A DNA stretch of 64,000 nt from Kitasatospora sp. GP82 (lineage in GTDB: Bacteria > Actinomycetota > Actinomycetes > Streptomycetales > Streptomycetaceae), in NCBI RefSeq assembly GCF_029892105.1, contig NZ_JARZAJ010000024.1:34089-98088 (forward strand), in the 5' to 3' direction. Numbering within the stretch: position 1 is the stretch's first letter; the number at the start of each line of letters is the position of its first letter. A program made the position numbers and the translations under genes. Shown here one piece after another: positions 1 to 8,046 of the stretch. The notes below the pieces were generated by a model. That model had not been told where the DNA came from. It made no database searches and saw only the letters and a list, made by a program, of their open reading frames with translations.

Positions 1-850
1 CCGCGATCGCCGTGGCCAGTTCGTCCTCGTGCAGGTCCAGGGTCGCGGCCATCGAGCGCACCGTGACCGGGATCAGGTACGGCGCGTTGGGGCGGCCCCG
101 ATAGGGGTGGGGGGTGAGGAAGGGAGCGTCGGTCTCGACCAGGACGCGGTCCAGCGGCGTGACGGCCAGGGCGTCCCGCAGCGGCTGGTTGGCCTTGAAG
201 GTGACGGGCCCGGCGAAGGAGAGGTACCAGCCGTGCTCGGCGCAGATCTTGGCCATGGGGGCGTCGCCGGAGTAGCAGTGGAAGACGGTGCGCTCGGGCG
301 CACCCTCCTCCAGCAGGACGGCGATGACGTCCTCGTGCGCGTCCCGGTCGTGGATGACCAGCGCCTTGCCGTGGCGCTTGGCGATCTCGATGTGCCGCCG
401 GAAGGACTCCTTCTGGATGTCCACGCCCTCAGGACCGGTGCGGAAGTAGTCGAGCCCGGTCTCGCCGACGGCGCGGACCTGCGGCAGGGCCGCCAGCGCG
501 TCTATCTCGGCGAGCGCCGCGTCGAGCGCCGCCGCGCCCCCGGCCGGACGCTGCTGCCCCGACCAGCCGTCGGGGTCACCGAGGAAGATCCTCGGCGCCT
601 CGTTGGGGTGCAGCGCGACGGCCGCGTGCACCTGCTCGAACTCCTCGGCCAGGGACGCCGCCCAGCGCGAACCGGGTACGTCGCAGCCCACCTGGACGAC
701 CGCGGTCACCCCGACCGAGGCGGCCTTGGCCAGGCCCTCGGCGGGGGAACCCGACTGCATGTCCAGGTGGGTGTGCGAGTCGGCCACCGCCACCGCCAGC
801 GGCTCGGGCAGCGGTGGCGGGGTGGCGCGGTCGTCCTTGGCGTTGGCCAT
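1..850 (-). CDS. tatD: TatD family metal-dependent DNase (partial, 3' end outside window)
   Basis: Reading from an ATG at 850 gives 283 residues that run off the window edge; the family is usually about 260-300 aa, so little is missing. Metal-site motifs of TatD hydrolases are visible in order: SHTHLD (residues 25-30), GETGLDYF (about 130), HDRDAH, FHCYSG and ETDAPFLTP. TatD proteins are cytoplasmic TIM-barrel 3'-5' exonucleases linked to DNA repair. The ATG overlaps the TGA of metG (ATGA), so the two are probably translated together, a pairing common in actinobacteria. Confidence 0.93.
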   Translation of the reverse strand, partial: MANAKDDRATPPPLPEPLAVAVADSHTHLDMQSGSPAEGLAKAASVGVTAVVQVGCDVPGSRWAASLAEEFEQVHAAVALHPNEAPRIFLGDPDGWSGQQRPAGGAAALDAALAEIDALAALPQVRAVGETGLDYFRTGPEGVDIQKESFRRHIEIAKRHGKALVIHDRDAHEDVIAVLLEEGAPERTVFHCYSGDAPMAKICAEHGWYLSFAGPVTFKANQPLRDALAVTPLDRVLVETDAPFLTPHPYRGRPNAPYLIPVTVRSMAATLDLHEDELATAIA

Positions 851-2469
851 CAGGCTGCGGGCTTCTCTTCCAGGCGGGGGAACAGGATGTCGCCCTTGGT
901 GACGGTGGTCCCGGCGGGCAGCCGGCCCCAGTCGGCGACGGTGGCGATGGTCTGGGCGCCCAGCGCGCCCAGCGACGCCTCGGCGCCGAGGGAGTCCCAC
1001 AGCTTCTGCGAGGCGACCGGCATCAGCGGGTTGAGCAGTACGGCGGTGGCCCGCAGCGCCTCGGCGGCGGTGTAGAGGATGGTGGCCAGACGGGCCTGGC
1101 CCTCCTCCGATGTGTCCTTCGCGACCTTCCACGGCTCCTGCTCGGTCAGGTAGCCGTTGACCAGCTTGACGAAGTCGAAGACCGCCGCGATACCACCCGC
1201 GAAGTCCAGCTCCTCGCCGATCTTCCGGTCGGCCAGCTCGGTGGCCTTGACCAGCGCGTCGGCGACGACCTGCTCGGCATCGCCGTGGGCGGTCGCGGAG
1301 GGCAGCGAGCCCTCGAAGTACTTGCCGACCATGGCGGCGACGCGCGAGGCGAGGTTGCCGAAGTCGTTGGCCAGCTCGGAGGTGTACCGGGCCGTGAAGT
1401 CCTCCCAGGAGAACGAGCCGTCGGTACCGAACGGGATCGCCCGCAGGAAGTAGTAGCGGTACGCGTCCACGCCGAAGTGCGAGGTCAGATCGGTCGGCGC
1501 GATACCGGTCAGGTTGGACTTGGACATCTTCTCGCCGCCGACCATCAGCCAGCCGTTGGCGACGACCCGCTTGGGCAGCGGCAGACCCGCGGCCATCAGC
1601 ATCGCGGGCCAGATCACCGCGTGGAAGCGCAGGATGTCCTTGCCCACCAGGTGCACCGAGGCCGGCCACAGCTCGGCGAAGCGCTCCGGGTCCGCACCGT
1701 AACCGGCGGCGGTGATGTAGTTCTGCAGGGCGTCCACCCACACGTAGAGCACGTGCTTCTCGTCCCAGGGCAGCGGCACGCCCCAGTTGAAGGTGGACCG
1801 GGAGATCGACAGGTCCTTGAGGTCCTGCTCGACGAAGCGCAGCACCTCGTTGCGGGCGGAGGCGGGCGCGATGAAGTCCGGGTTCTGGGCGTAGAACTCC
1901 AGCAGCTTCGGGCCGTAGGCGGAGAGCCGGAAGAAGTAGTTCTCCTCCTCCAGCCACTCGACCGGCCTCTTGTGCACGGCGCAGAGCTTCTCGTCCTCGC
2001 TCGCGCCGGGCAGCAGTTCGCCGGGCAGCTTGTACTCCTCGCAGGCCACGCAGTACGGGCCGGAGTAGCCGCCCTTGTAGATCTCGCCCTTGTCGTACAG
2101 GTCCTGGACGAACTCCTGGACGCGGTCGGTGTGCCGCTTCTGGGTGGTCCGGACGAAGTCGTCGTTGGCGATGTTCAGGTGCTGCCAGAGCGGCTTCCAC
2201 GCCTCCTCGACCAGCTTGTCGCACCACTCCTGCGGGGTGACGCCGTTGGCCTCGGCCGTGCGCAGGATCTTCTGACCGTGCTCGTCCGTGCCGGTGAGGT
2301 ACCAGACCTTCTCGCCGCGCTGGCGATGCCAGCGGGTGAGCACGTCGCCCGCCACGGTCGTGTACGCGTGGCCCAGGTGCGGGCGATCGTTCACGTAGTA
2401 GATCGGAGTGGTGACGTAGTAGGCCGAGGTCGAGGGCTCGGTGGTGCTGTGGTCTTCAGTGGCCGCCAT
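850..2469 (-). CDS. metG: methionyl-tRNA synthetase
   Basis: 539 aa cytoplasmic enzyme that charges tRNA(Met) with methionine. The HIGH-type signature HLGH lies at residues 31-34 and KMSKS at about 315. A cysteine pair in YCVACEEY (about 141) fits the zinc knuckle of the connective domain. The protein ends soon after the anticodon-binding helices (KGDILFPRLEEK) and lacks the C-terminal EMAP-like tRNA-binding domain found in some bacteria, as is usual in actinobacteria. It is followed at zero distance by tatD. Confidence 0.97.
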   Translation of the reverse strand: MAATEDHSTTEPSTSAYYVTTPIYYVNDRPHLGHAYTTVAGDVLTRWHRQRGEKVWYLTGTDEHGQKILRTAEANGVTPQEWCDKLVEEAWKPLWQHLNIANDDFVRTTQKRHTDRVQEFVQDLYDKGEIYKGGYSGPYCVACEEYKLPGELLPGASEDEKLCAVHKRPVEWLEEENYFFRLSAYGPKLLEFYAQNPDFIAPASARNEVLRFVEQDLKDLSISRSTFNWGVPLPWDEKHVLYVWVDALQNYITAAGYGADPERFAELWPASVHLVGKDILRFHAVIWPAMLMAAGLPLPKRVVANGWLMVGGEKMSKSNLTGIAPTDLTSHFGVDAYRYYFLRAIPFGTDGSFSWEDFTARYTSELANDFGNLASRVAAMVGKYFEGSLPSATAHGDAEQVVADALVKATELADRKIGEELDFAGGIAAVFDFVKLVNGYLTEQEPWKVAKDTSEEGQARLATILYTAAEALRATAVLLNPLMPVASQKLWDSLGAEASLGALGAQTIATVADWGRLPAGTTVTKGDILFPRLEEKPAA

Positions 2470-2603
2470 GCTCCGAAATCTTAGCCGCGCAAACGAACCA
2501 CCCTCGACCGACTTGACCCCTCCGGCAATTGGGGGTGGTCCCGTTCACCCGGAACTTCCGCCGAGCGGAAATCGGGCCCTCACACGGCGGCCTCGGACCG
2601 GCC

Positions 2604-3053
2604 TCAGGCAGCGCGGCCGAACATGCTGCGGACCCAGGCCCGGAAGCTGCGCCGCACCCGGACCGGTCGCCCGATCGGACCCTCGTCGTCGGGCTCGGCG
2701 TGCGCGGCGTACCCGGGACCGTGGTGCCAGGAGTGCTCGGCCGTGGCCACCCGGCCCTCGCGCATGATCCGCACGGTGTGTCCGCCGCACCCCGGGCAGG
2801 TCGGCTGGAGCAGCGGCGAGGGCACGCGGACACCGTTCGCGTGGTACTCGATCACCGTGTGCCCGTCCCGGGCCACGTGGTGCTCGATCTCGTACGCCTG
2901 CTCCCACCCGTAGCCGCAGCTCAGGCAGGCGAAGGAGTACGCCTCCCTGACGGTCTCCACGGGGGTGGGCGGCCTGCTCGTCAGGCCGAGGCCGCCCGAC
3001 GCGGTGTCGCGCACTGCATTGCCACTCAGAGGGCTACCGATCGTCTCGCTCAT
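2604..3053 (-). CDS. conserved hypothetical zinc-ribbon protein
   Basis: 149 aa with no predicted membrane segment. Two CxxC pairs (CLSCG near residue 43 and CPGCGGH near 86) suggest a single zinc ribbon; between them sits YEIEHHVARDGHTVIEYH. The C-terminus is basic (RPVRVRRSFRAWVRS). A GGGAG ribosome site lies 6 nt before the ATG. Function unknown. It has its own transcription space between rsmI and metG, both on the same strand. Confidence 0.75.
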   Translation of the reverse strand: MSETIGSPLSGNAVRDTASGGLGLTSRPPTPVETVREAYSFACLSCGYGWEQAYEIEHHVARDGHTVIEYHANGVRVPSPLLQPTCPGCGGHTVRIMREGRVATAEHSWHHGPGYAAHAEPDDEGPIGRPVRVRRSFRAWVRSMFGRAA

Positions 3054-3299
3054 AGCCGTCTCCCAGCGCCCGCCGGACGTCCGTCCGGCTCGGGTCTTTC
3101 CCTCTCAGGGAATGCCCGGAGCATGCCTTCCGCTACCCGGCTTGCCAAGTCTTGGCGCCGAATTGGAAAGGGCTGTACGAAGCCCTGCCCAGCCCCCTGA
3201 CCAGGGGGCATGAACCGGGGCCTTCCTCTACGGTACGACCGGGGAAACGACCGGGCACACCATGCCGAGCGCGCGTTCGAGTGACGGCTGCCAGCGGGA

Positions 3300-4142
3300 T
3301 CAGGCGTGCTTGGCCGCCACCACCGCGTCGAAGACCTCCCGCTTCGGAAGTCCGAGCTCCGCCGCGACCGCCGCGATGGCCTCCTTGCGCCGCTCCCCGG
3401 CCTCCTCGCGGGCCGCGACCAGCTCGGCCAGCTGCGCCGGGCCGTACTCCTTCGGCGCGGCCGGCGGGGCACCGGCGACCACGACCGTGATCTCGCCCTT
3501 GACCCCGTCCGCCGCCCAGGCGGCGAGCTCGGTCAGCGGACCGCGCTTGACCTCCTCGTAGGTCTTGGTCAGCTCGCGGCAGACCGCCGCGGGGCGGTCC
3601 CCGCCGAAGGCCGTGGCCATCGCGGCCAGAGCCTCGGCGATCCGGTGCGGGGCCTCGAAGAAGACCATGGTGCGGGGCTCGGCGGCGATCTCGGCCAGCT
3701 GGCGGGCCCGGTCACCGGTCTTGCGCGGCAGAAAGCCCTCGAAGGTGAAGCGGTCCACCGGGAGGCCGGAGAGCGCCAGTGCGGTCAGCACGGCGGACGG
3801 CCCGGGCACGGCGGTGACCTTGATGCCGGCGGCGACCGCGGCGTCCACCAGGCGGTAGCCGGGGTCGGAGACCGAGGGCATCCCGGCATCCGTCACCAGC
3901 AGCACCCGGGCACCGCCCTGAAGAGCCTCGACCAGTTCGGGCGTACGGGCCACCTCGTTGCCCTCGAAGTACGAGACCACGCGCCCCGTCGGGGTCACCC
4001 CCAGCGCCTGGGTCAGCCGGCGCAGCCGCCGGGTGTCCTCGGCGGCGATCACATCCGCGGTGGCCAGCTCGGTGAGCAGCCGGGGCGGGGCGTCCGAGAC
4101 GTCGCCGATGGGTGTGCCTGCGAGAACCAGTACTCCTGTCAC
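3300..4142 (-). CDS. rsmI: 16S rRNA (cytidine-1402-2'-O)-methyltransferase
   Basis: 280 aa from a GTG at 4142, chosen because GAGG lies 9 nt upstream and the protein then begins TGVLVLAGTPIGD, matching the normal RsmI N-terminus; an ATG 33 nt further upstream lacks a comparable site. RsmI uses SAM to methylate the ribose of C1402 in the decoding centre. Tetrapyrrole-methylase-fold motifs are seen: GTPIGD at the N-terminus, DAGMPSVSDPGYRLV, AVPGPSAVLTAL and FFEAPHRI. The gene is single and precedes pmt divergently. Confidence 0.95.
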   Translation of the reverse strand: MTGVLVLAGTPIGDVSDAPPRLLTELATADVIAAEDTRRLRRLTQALGVTPTGRVVSYFEGNEVARTPELVEALQGGARVLLVTDAGMPSVSDPGYRLVDAAVAAGIKVTAVPGPSAVLTALALSGLPVDRFTFEGFLPRKTGDRARQLAEIAAEPRTMVFFEAPHRIAEALAAMATAFGGDRPAAVCRELTKTYEEVKRGPLTELAAWAADGVKGEITVVVAGAPPAAPKEYGPAQLAELVAAREEAGERRKEAIAAVAAELGLPKREVFDAVVAAKHA

Positions 4143-4201
4143 GCCCCCTATCCTCGCAGCCCGTCGGCCACCCACTCACCGACGCAACCGGTCCGCCCCT
4201 C

Positions 4202-4247
4202 GGGGGCGCGGGGCTCTGCTTGATCAACTGCGTGCGCGGTCAACCCC
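4202..4247. repeat. dispersed intergenic repeat, copy 1
   Basis: A GGGGCGCGGGG head followed by TGCTTGATCAACTGCGTGCG. The same head-plus-core recurs at 27037-27082 in an unrelated intergenic gap; the two differ by a few substitutions, with about 23 bases identical in the core. It resembles the small GGGGCGCGGGGA... intergenic elements scattered through Streptomyces genomes, but with a different tail. It lies between rsmI and pmt. Confidence 0.6.
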
Positions 4248-4284
4248 CACTTCGGTTCCCGAACCCAGTGACCCCGACTTGCAC

Positions 4285-4350
4285 TGCCCCTGAAGGTTCT
4301 CCGCCTGCCCTGAAGGGGTTTCCCCCTTGCCCCGAAGGGTTTCCTCTTGC
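4285..4350. repeat. three imperfect 20-22 bp tandem units upstream of pmt
   Basis: Three head-to-tail units share TGCCC(C/T)GAAGG followed by TT(C/T)TCC or TTTCC. They end exactly where the proposed -35 box of pmt begins, so they could hold repeated regulator sites or be simple slippage. Confidence 0.5.
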
Positions 4351-4374
4351 CTGCTCATGGCCCACCCCTACGAT
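4347..4374 (+). promoter_or_regulatory. probable leaderless promoter of pmt
   Basis: TTGCCT (4347-4352), a 16 bp spacer, then TACGAT (4369-4374). A GTG codon begins 8 nt after the -10 box, where transcription would be expected to start. No Shine-Dalgarno sequence precedes any candidate start, which fits a leaderless mRNA. Confidence 0.5.
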
Positions 4375-4381
4375 GTGGCGG

Positions 4382-6232
4382 GTGAGCGGCAAGATGGCAC
4401 CTGAGACGCCCATTGGCGTGGACCACACCGAGCAGGGCGGCGTGGGTCTGCTGCCCGCGCCCGAAGAGCCGCCTGTGGGGGCCGTCCCGGCCCCGCGCGA
4501 GGCCGGCCCGGTGCGGTCGGGCTGGGAGCGGGGGCTGGCCAGGTACGGCTACCGGGCACCGGTGCGGCCGGAGATCGCCGAACAGCTGGTCCCGCCGATG
4601 CCGGACGGCCCGAAGGTGACGCCCCGCCGGGTGGCGCCCCCGAGGCTGCTGGCAGCGCGCGGTATCACCCTGCCCGCGCCCCTCTGGTCCTGGCTGTGCC
4701 GCTGGTCCGGCTGGCTGGGGCCGATCGCGGTGGCACTGTTCGGCGGGCTGCTGCGCTTCTCCAACCTCGGCCAGCCGGCCTCCCTGATCTTCGACGAGAC
4801 GTACTACGCCAAGGACGCGTACGCGCTCTGGCACGGCGGCTACGAGACCAGCTGGCCGGACGACGCCAACGCCCGGATCGTGGCCCCGCACCCGAGCATC
4901 CCGTTCCGGACCGACCCCGCGTACATCGTGCATCCGCCGGTCGGCAAGTGGCTGATCGGCATCGGCGAGCAGCTGTTCGGGATGCACCCCTTCGGCTGGC
5001 GGTTCATGGTGGCGCTGCTCGGGACGGTCTCGATCCTGATGCTCGCCCGGATCGCGCGCCGCCTCTTCCGCTCGACCCTGCTGGGCTGTGTCGCCGGGCT
5101 GCTGCTCGCGGTGGACGGCCTGCACTTCGTGATGAGCCGCTCGGCGCTGCTCGACCTGATCGTCATGTTCTGGATGCTGGCGTCTTTCGGCTTCCTGCTG
5201 CTGGACCGCGACCGCACCCGGGAGCTGATCGCCCGTCGGCTCCTGACGCAGCCGGGCGGCGAGTGGCTGGGCCTGGGCTGGCGCCCGTACCGGCTGGCGG
5301 CGGCCGTCTGTATCGGTCTGACCTGTGCCACCAAGTGGAGCGGCATGTACGTGCTGCTGGCGTTCTGGCTGCTCACCGCCTGCTGGGACATCGGCGCCCG
5401 GCGGCTGGCGGGGGCACGGCGCTGGCTGCGCCTCGGGCTGTGGGACGCGACGCTGGCGCTGCCGGTGATGTCGCTGATCGCGGTCGGGGTGTACCTGGCC
5501 TCCTGGACGGGCTGGTTCCTCAGCAGCAGCACCCCCGGCCAGGGCGGCTACGGCCGGGACTGGGCGCTGCACCGGGCCGGGCTGTCGCCGGAGTACGTGC
5601 TCGGCGTGAAGATGCCGTTCCAGTTCGACATGACCTGGGTGCCGGACGCGCTGCGCAGCCTCTGGCACTACCACGCGACGATGTACAGCTTCCACGTCGG
5701 CCTGACCAGCCCGCACACCTACCAGTCCAACCCGTGGAGCTGGCTGATCCTGGGCCGACCGGTCTCGTACTTCTACGAGTCGCCGAAGTACGGCCAGAAC
5801 GGCTGCACCGCGAGCGAGTGCGCCCGCGAGGTGCTCGGGATCGGGACGCCGATCCTGTGGTGGGCCGGCGTGGTGGCCCTGGTGTACTGCCTGTACCGCT
5901 GGGCGCTGCGGCGGGACTGGCGGGCGGGCGCGGTGCTGTGCGGCCTGGCCGCCGGGTACCTGCCGTGGTTCATGTACCAGCAGCGGACGATCTTCCTCTT
6001 CTACGCCGTCGCCTTCGTGCCCTTCCTGGTGCTGGCCGTGACGATGATGATCGGCGCGCTGATCGGCCCGGCGGGCGCCTCGCACGACCGGCGGGTGATC
6101 GGCACCACGGCGGCGGCGCTGCTGGTGCTGGCGATCATGTGGAACTTCCTCTACTTCCTCCCGCTGTACACCGGTCAGATGATCCCGATGCAGGACTGGC
6201 GGGCCAGGATGTGGTTCACAACCTGGGTCTGA
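4382..6232 (+). CDS. pmt: protein O-mannosyltransferase (GT39, GT-C fold)
   Basis: 616 aa polytopic membrane protein that moves mannose from polyprenyl-phosphate-mannose to Ser/Thr of secreted proteins. A hydrophilic N-terminus of about 100 residues is followed by about 11 hydrophobic segments. The catalytic acidic motif of the family, FDETYYAKDAY, lies in the first extracytoplasmic loop (about residue 137). Start chosen as GTG 4382 from the leaderless promoter geometry; ATG 4373 or 4394 in the same frame are alternatives. It is followed by a PBP gene in the same direction. Confidence 0.93.
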   Translation: MSGKMAPETPIGVDHTEQGGVGLLPAPEEPPVGAVPAPREAGPVRSGWERGLARYGYRAPVRPEIAEQLVPPMPDGPKVTPRRVAPPRLLAARGITLPAPLWSWLCRWSGWLGPIAVALFGGLLRFSNLGQPASLIFDETYYAKDAYALWHGGYETSWPDDANARIVAPHPSIPFRTDPAYIVHPPVGKWLIGIGEQLFGMHPFGWRFMVALLGTVSILMLARIARRLFRSTLLGCVAGLLLAVDGLHFVMSRSALLDLIVMFWMLASFGFLLLDRDRTRELIARRLLTQPGGEWLGLGWRPYRLAAAVCIGLTCATKWSGMYVLLAFWLLTACWDIGARRLAGARRWLRLGLWDATLALPVMSLIAVGVYLASWTGWFLSSSTPGQGGYGRDWALHRAGLSPEYVLGVKMPFQFDMTWVPDALRSLWHYHATMYSFHVGLTSPHTYQSNPWSWLILGRPVSYFYESPKYGQNGCTASECAREVLGIGTPILWWAGVVALVYCLYRWALRRDWRAGAVLCGLAAGYLPWFMYQQRTIFLFYAVAFVPFLVLAVTMMIGALIGPAGASHDRRVIGTTAAALLVLAIMWNFLYFLPLYTGQMIPMQDWRARMWFTTWV

Positions 6233-6356
6233 GCCCGCCGCCCGGCCCGCAGTTGTACCGAATGGGTCACGAGTGCAGGGCCTCCATGGGGCTGACGAAA
6301 CGGTCCGCCTAGGGTGGCTCGGTAGGCACAATCGGAACCACGGGGGGAACCGAGCC

Positions 6357-8039
6357 ATGAACAAGGGCGCGAAGATAGGCATCGCCACCGTCTGCACCGG
6401 GATGCTCTCGGTCGCCGGATACGGGGCGTTCAACATCGCCAATGCGCTGATGAACGGCACCACGGGCAAGTCCGACCACGCACAGCCCGAGGTCGGCACA
6501 GTGGTCGCGCAGGCGCCGAGCGCGCAGCAGGCACAGGACTCGGCGACAGCCTTCCTCGCCGCCTGGGCCAAGGGCGACCTGGAGGCGGCGGGTGCGCTGA
6601 CCGACAGCCCGGACACCGCCACCGCCACGCTGGCGGCCTTCCGCGACAAGGTCAAACCGAGCTCGCTCACGCTGGCTGTCGGCGGCCCGGCGACCGCCGC
6701 CGCCTCGGCCGCGCCGGGCGCCGCACCGGCCGGGCAGATCCCGCTGGGCTTCAAGGCCACGGTGGAGTTCGACGGGAGCAGCACCCCGTGGAGCTACGAC
6801 GGTGTGCTCGGCATGGTCAGGCTGAGCAACGGCAAGAGCGCCGTGCACTGGACTCCGACCGTGATCAATCCCCAGCTGACCTCGGGCAAGAGCATCTCCG
6901 TCCGGCCGCTGCCCGCCTCGGGCTCCTCCTCGCTCACCGACCGCAACGGCGCGCCGCTCGGCAACTACCCCTCGCTCCAGCCGCTGCTGGGCGAGTTGGG
7001 CGACCGGGTACCGTCCGGCACCCCCGGCACCCCCGGCACGGGCGTGGTGATCACCGACGACAGCGGGCAGAACGCACCGCAGAAGGTCTTCACCATCACC
7101 GAGCCCAAGGCCGGCCAGTCGGTCAAGCTGACCATCGACGGGAAGCTGCAGGCCGCGGCCGAGAAGGCCGTGCGGGAAGCGACCGGCGGGGGCGCCGAGT
7201 TCGCCTCGCTGGTCGCCGTCGAGCCCAGCACCGGGAAGGTCCTGGCCATCGCCAACGCCCCTGCCTCCGGCCAGAACCGGGCCTTCCTCGGTGCGATGGC
7301 CCCCGGCTCCACGATGAAGGTGATCACCGCCGCCGCCCTGCTGGAGGCCGGCATCTCCCCGGACGCCGCGATGCCCTGCAAGCAGAACTTCTCGGTGAAC
7401 GGCTTCAGTTTCAAGAACGACAACGACGAGTCGGGCGAGGGCTGGAAGTTCAGCAAGGACTTCGCCGAGTCCTGCAACACCGCCTTCATCCAGCAGGGCA
7501 TGACCAGCCTCAAGGGCAGCGAACTCCGGGACACCGCACGGGAGTTCTTCGGCATCGGGGACGGCGTCTGGAAGACCGGCCTGAAGCTGGCCCCCGCAAG
7601 CGTCCCGGCGCCGGGCAGCACCACCGAGCGGGCCGCCCAGCTGATCGGCCAGGGCCAGATCACCATGAACTCGCTCACCATGGCCTCGGTCGCCGCCACC
7701 GTCGAGAACGGCACCTTCCACCAGCCGATCGTCATCCCGGGCTACGACCAGGCACCCGCGGGGCGCAAGCTGTCCTCGTCCACTCTCAGGGGGCTGCGCC
7801 AGATGATGCACCTGACCGCCACGGACGGCACCGCCGCCACCGCGATGTCCGGGATCAGCGGCAACATCGGGGCCAAGACCGGCACCGCGCAGGTGAACGG
7901 CCAGTCCTCGGACAACAGTTGGTTCACCGCCTACGCCGACGACCTCGCCGTGGCCGCCGAGGTCCAGGGCGGCGGCCACGGCTCCGAGACCGCGGGACCG
8001 GCCGCCGCCAAGGTGCTCCGCGTCGGCAACGACGAGTGA
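6357..8039 (+). CDS. class B penicillin-binding protein with NTF2-like N-domain
   Basis: 560 aa. An N-terminal membrane anchor (residues 5-30) is followed by a MecA-type NTF2-like domain (AQDSATAFLAAWAKGDLEAAG) and a transpeptidase domain. All three catalytic motifs are present: STMK (about 318), SCN (about 371) and KTGT (about 506). It should cross-link peptidoglycan outside the membrane. The ATG follows GGGGGAACCGAGCC; a longer in-frame opening upstream lacks support. It stops only 7 nt from the convergent lipoprotein gene. Confidence 0.92.
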   Translation: MNKGAKIGIATVCTGMLSVAGYGAFNIANALMNGTTGKSDHAQPEVGTVVAQAPSAQQAQDSATAFLAAWAKGDLEAAGALTDSPDTATATLAAFRDKVKPSSLTLAVGGPATAAASAAPGAAPAGQIPLGFKATVEFDGSSTPWSYDGVLGMVRLSNGKSAVHWTPTVINPQLTSGKSISVRPLPASGSSSLTDRNGAPLGNYPSLQPLLGELGDRVPSGTPGTPGTGVVITDDSGQNAPQKVFTITEPKAGQSVKLTIDGKLQAAAEKAVREATGGGAEFASLVAVEPSTGKVLAIANAPASGQNRAFLGAMAPGSTMKVITAAALLEAGISPDAAMPCKQNFSVNGFSFKNDNDESGEGWKFSKDFAESCNTAFIQQGMTSLKGSELRDTAREFFGIGDGVWKTGLKLAPASVPAPGSTTERAAQLIGQGQITMNSLTMASVAATVENGTFHQPIVIPGYDQAPAGRKLSSSTLRGLRQMMHLTATDGTAATAMSGISGNIGAKTGTAQVNGQSSDNSWFTAYADDLAVAAEVQGGGHGSETAGPAAAKVLRVGNDE

Positions 8040-8046
8040 CCGGCCG

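Noticed and set aside
814..2484. Long plus-strand open frame opposite metG
   Set aside because: It mirrors metG and is rich in Gly/Arg/Asp typical of antisense GC-rich frames; metG carries all family motifs.
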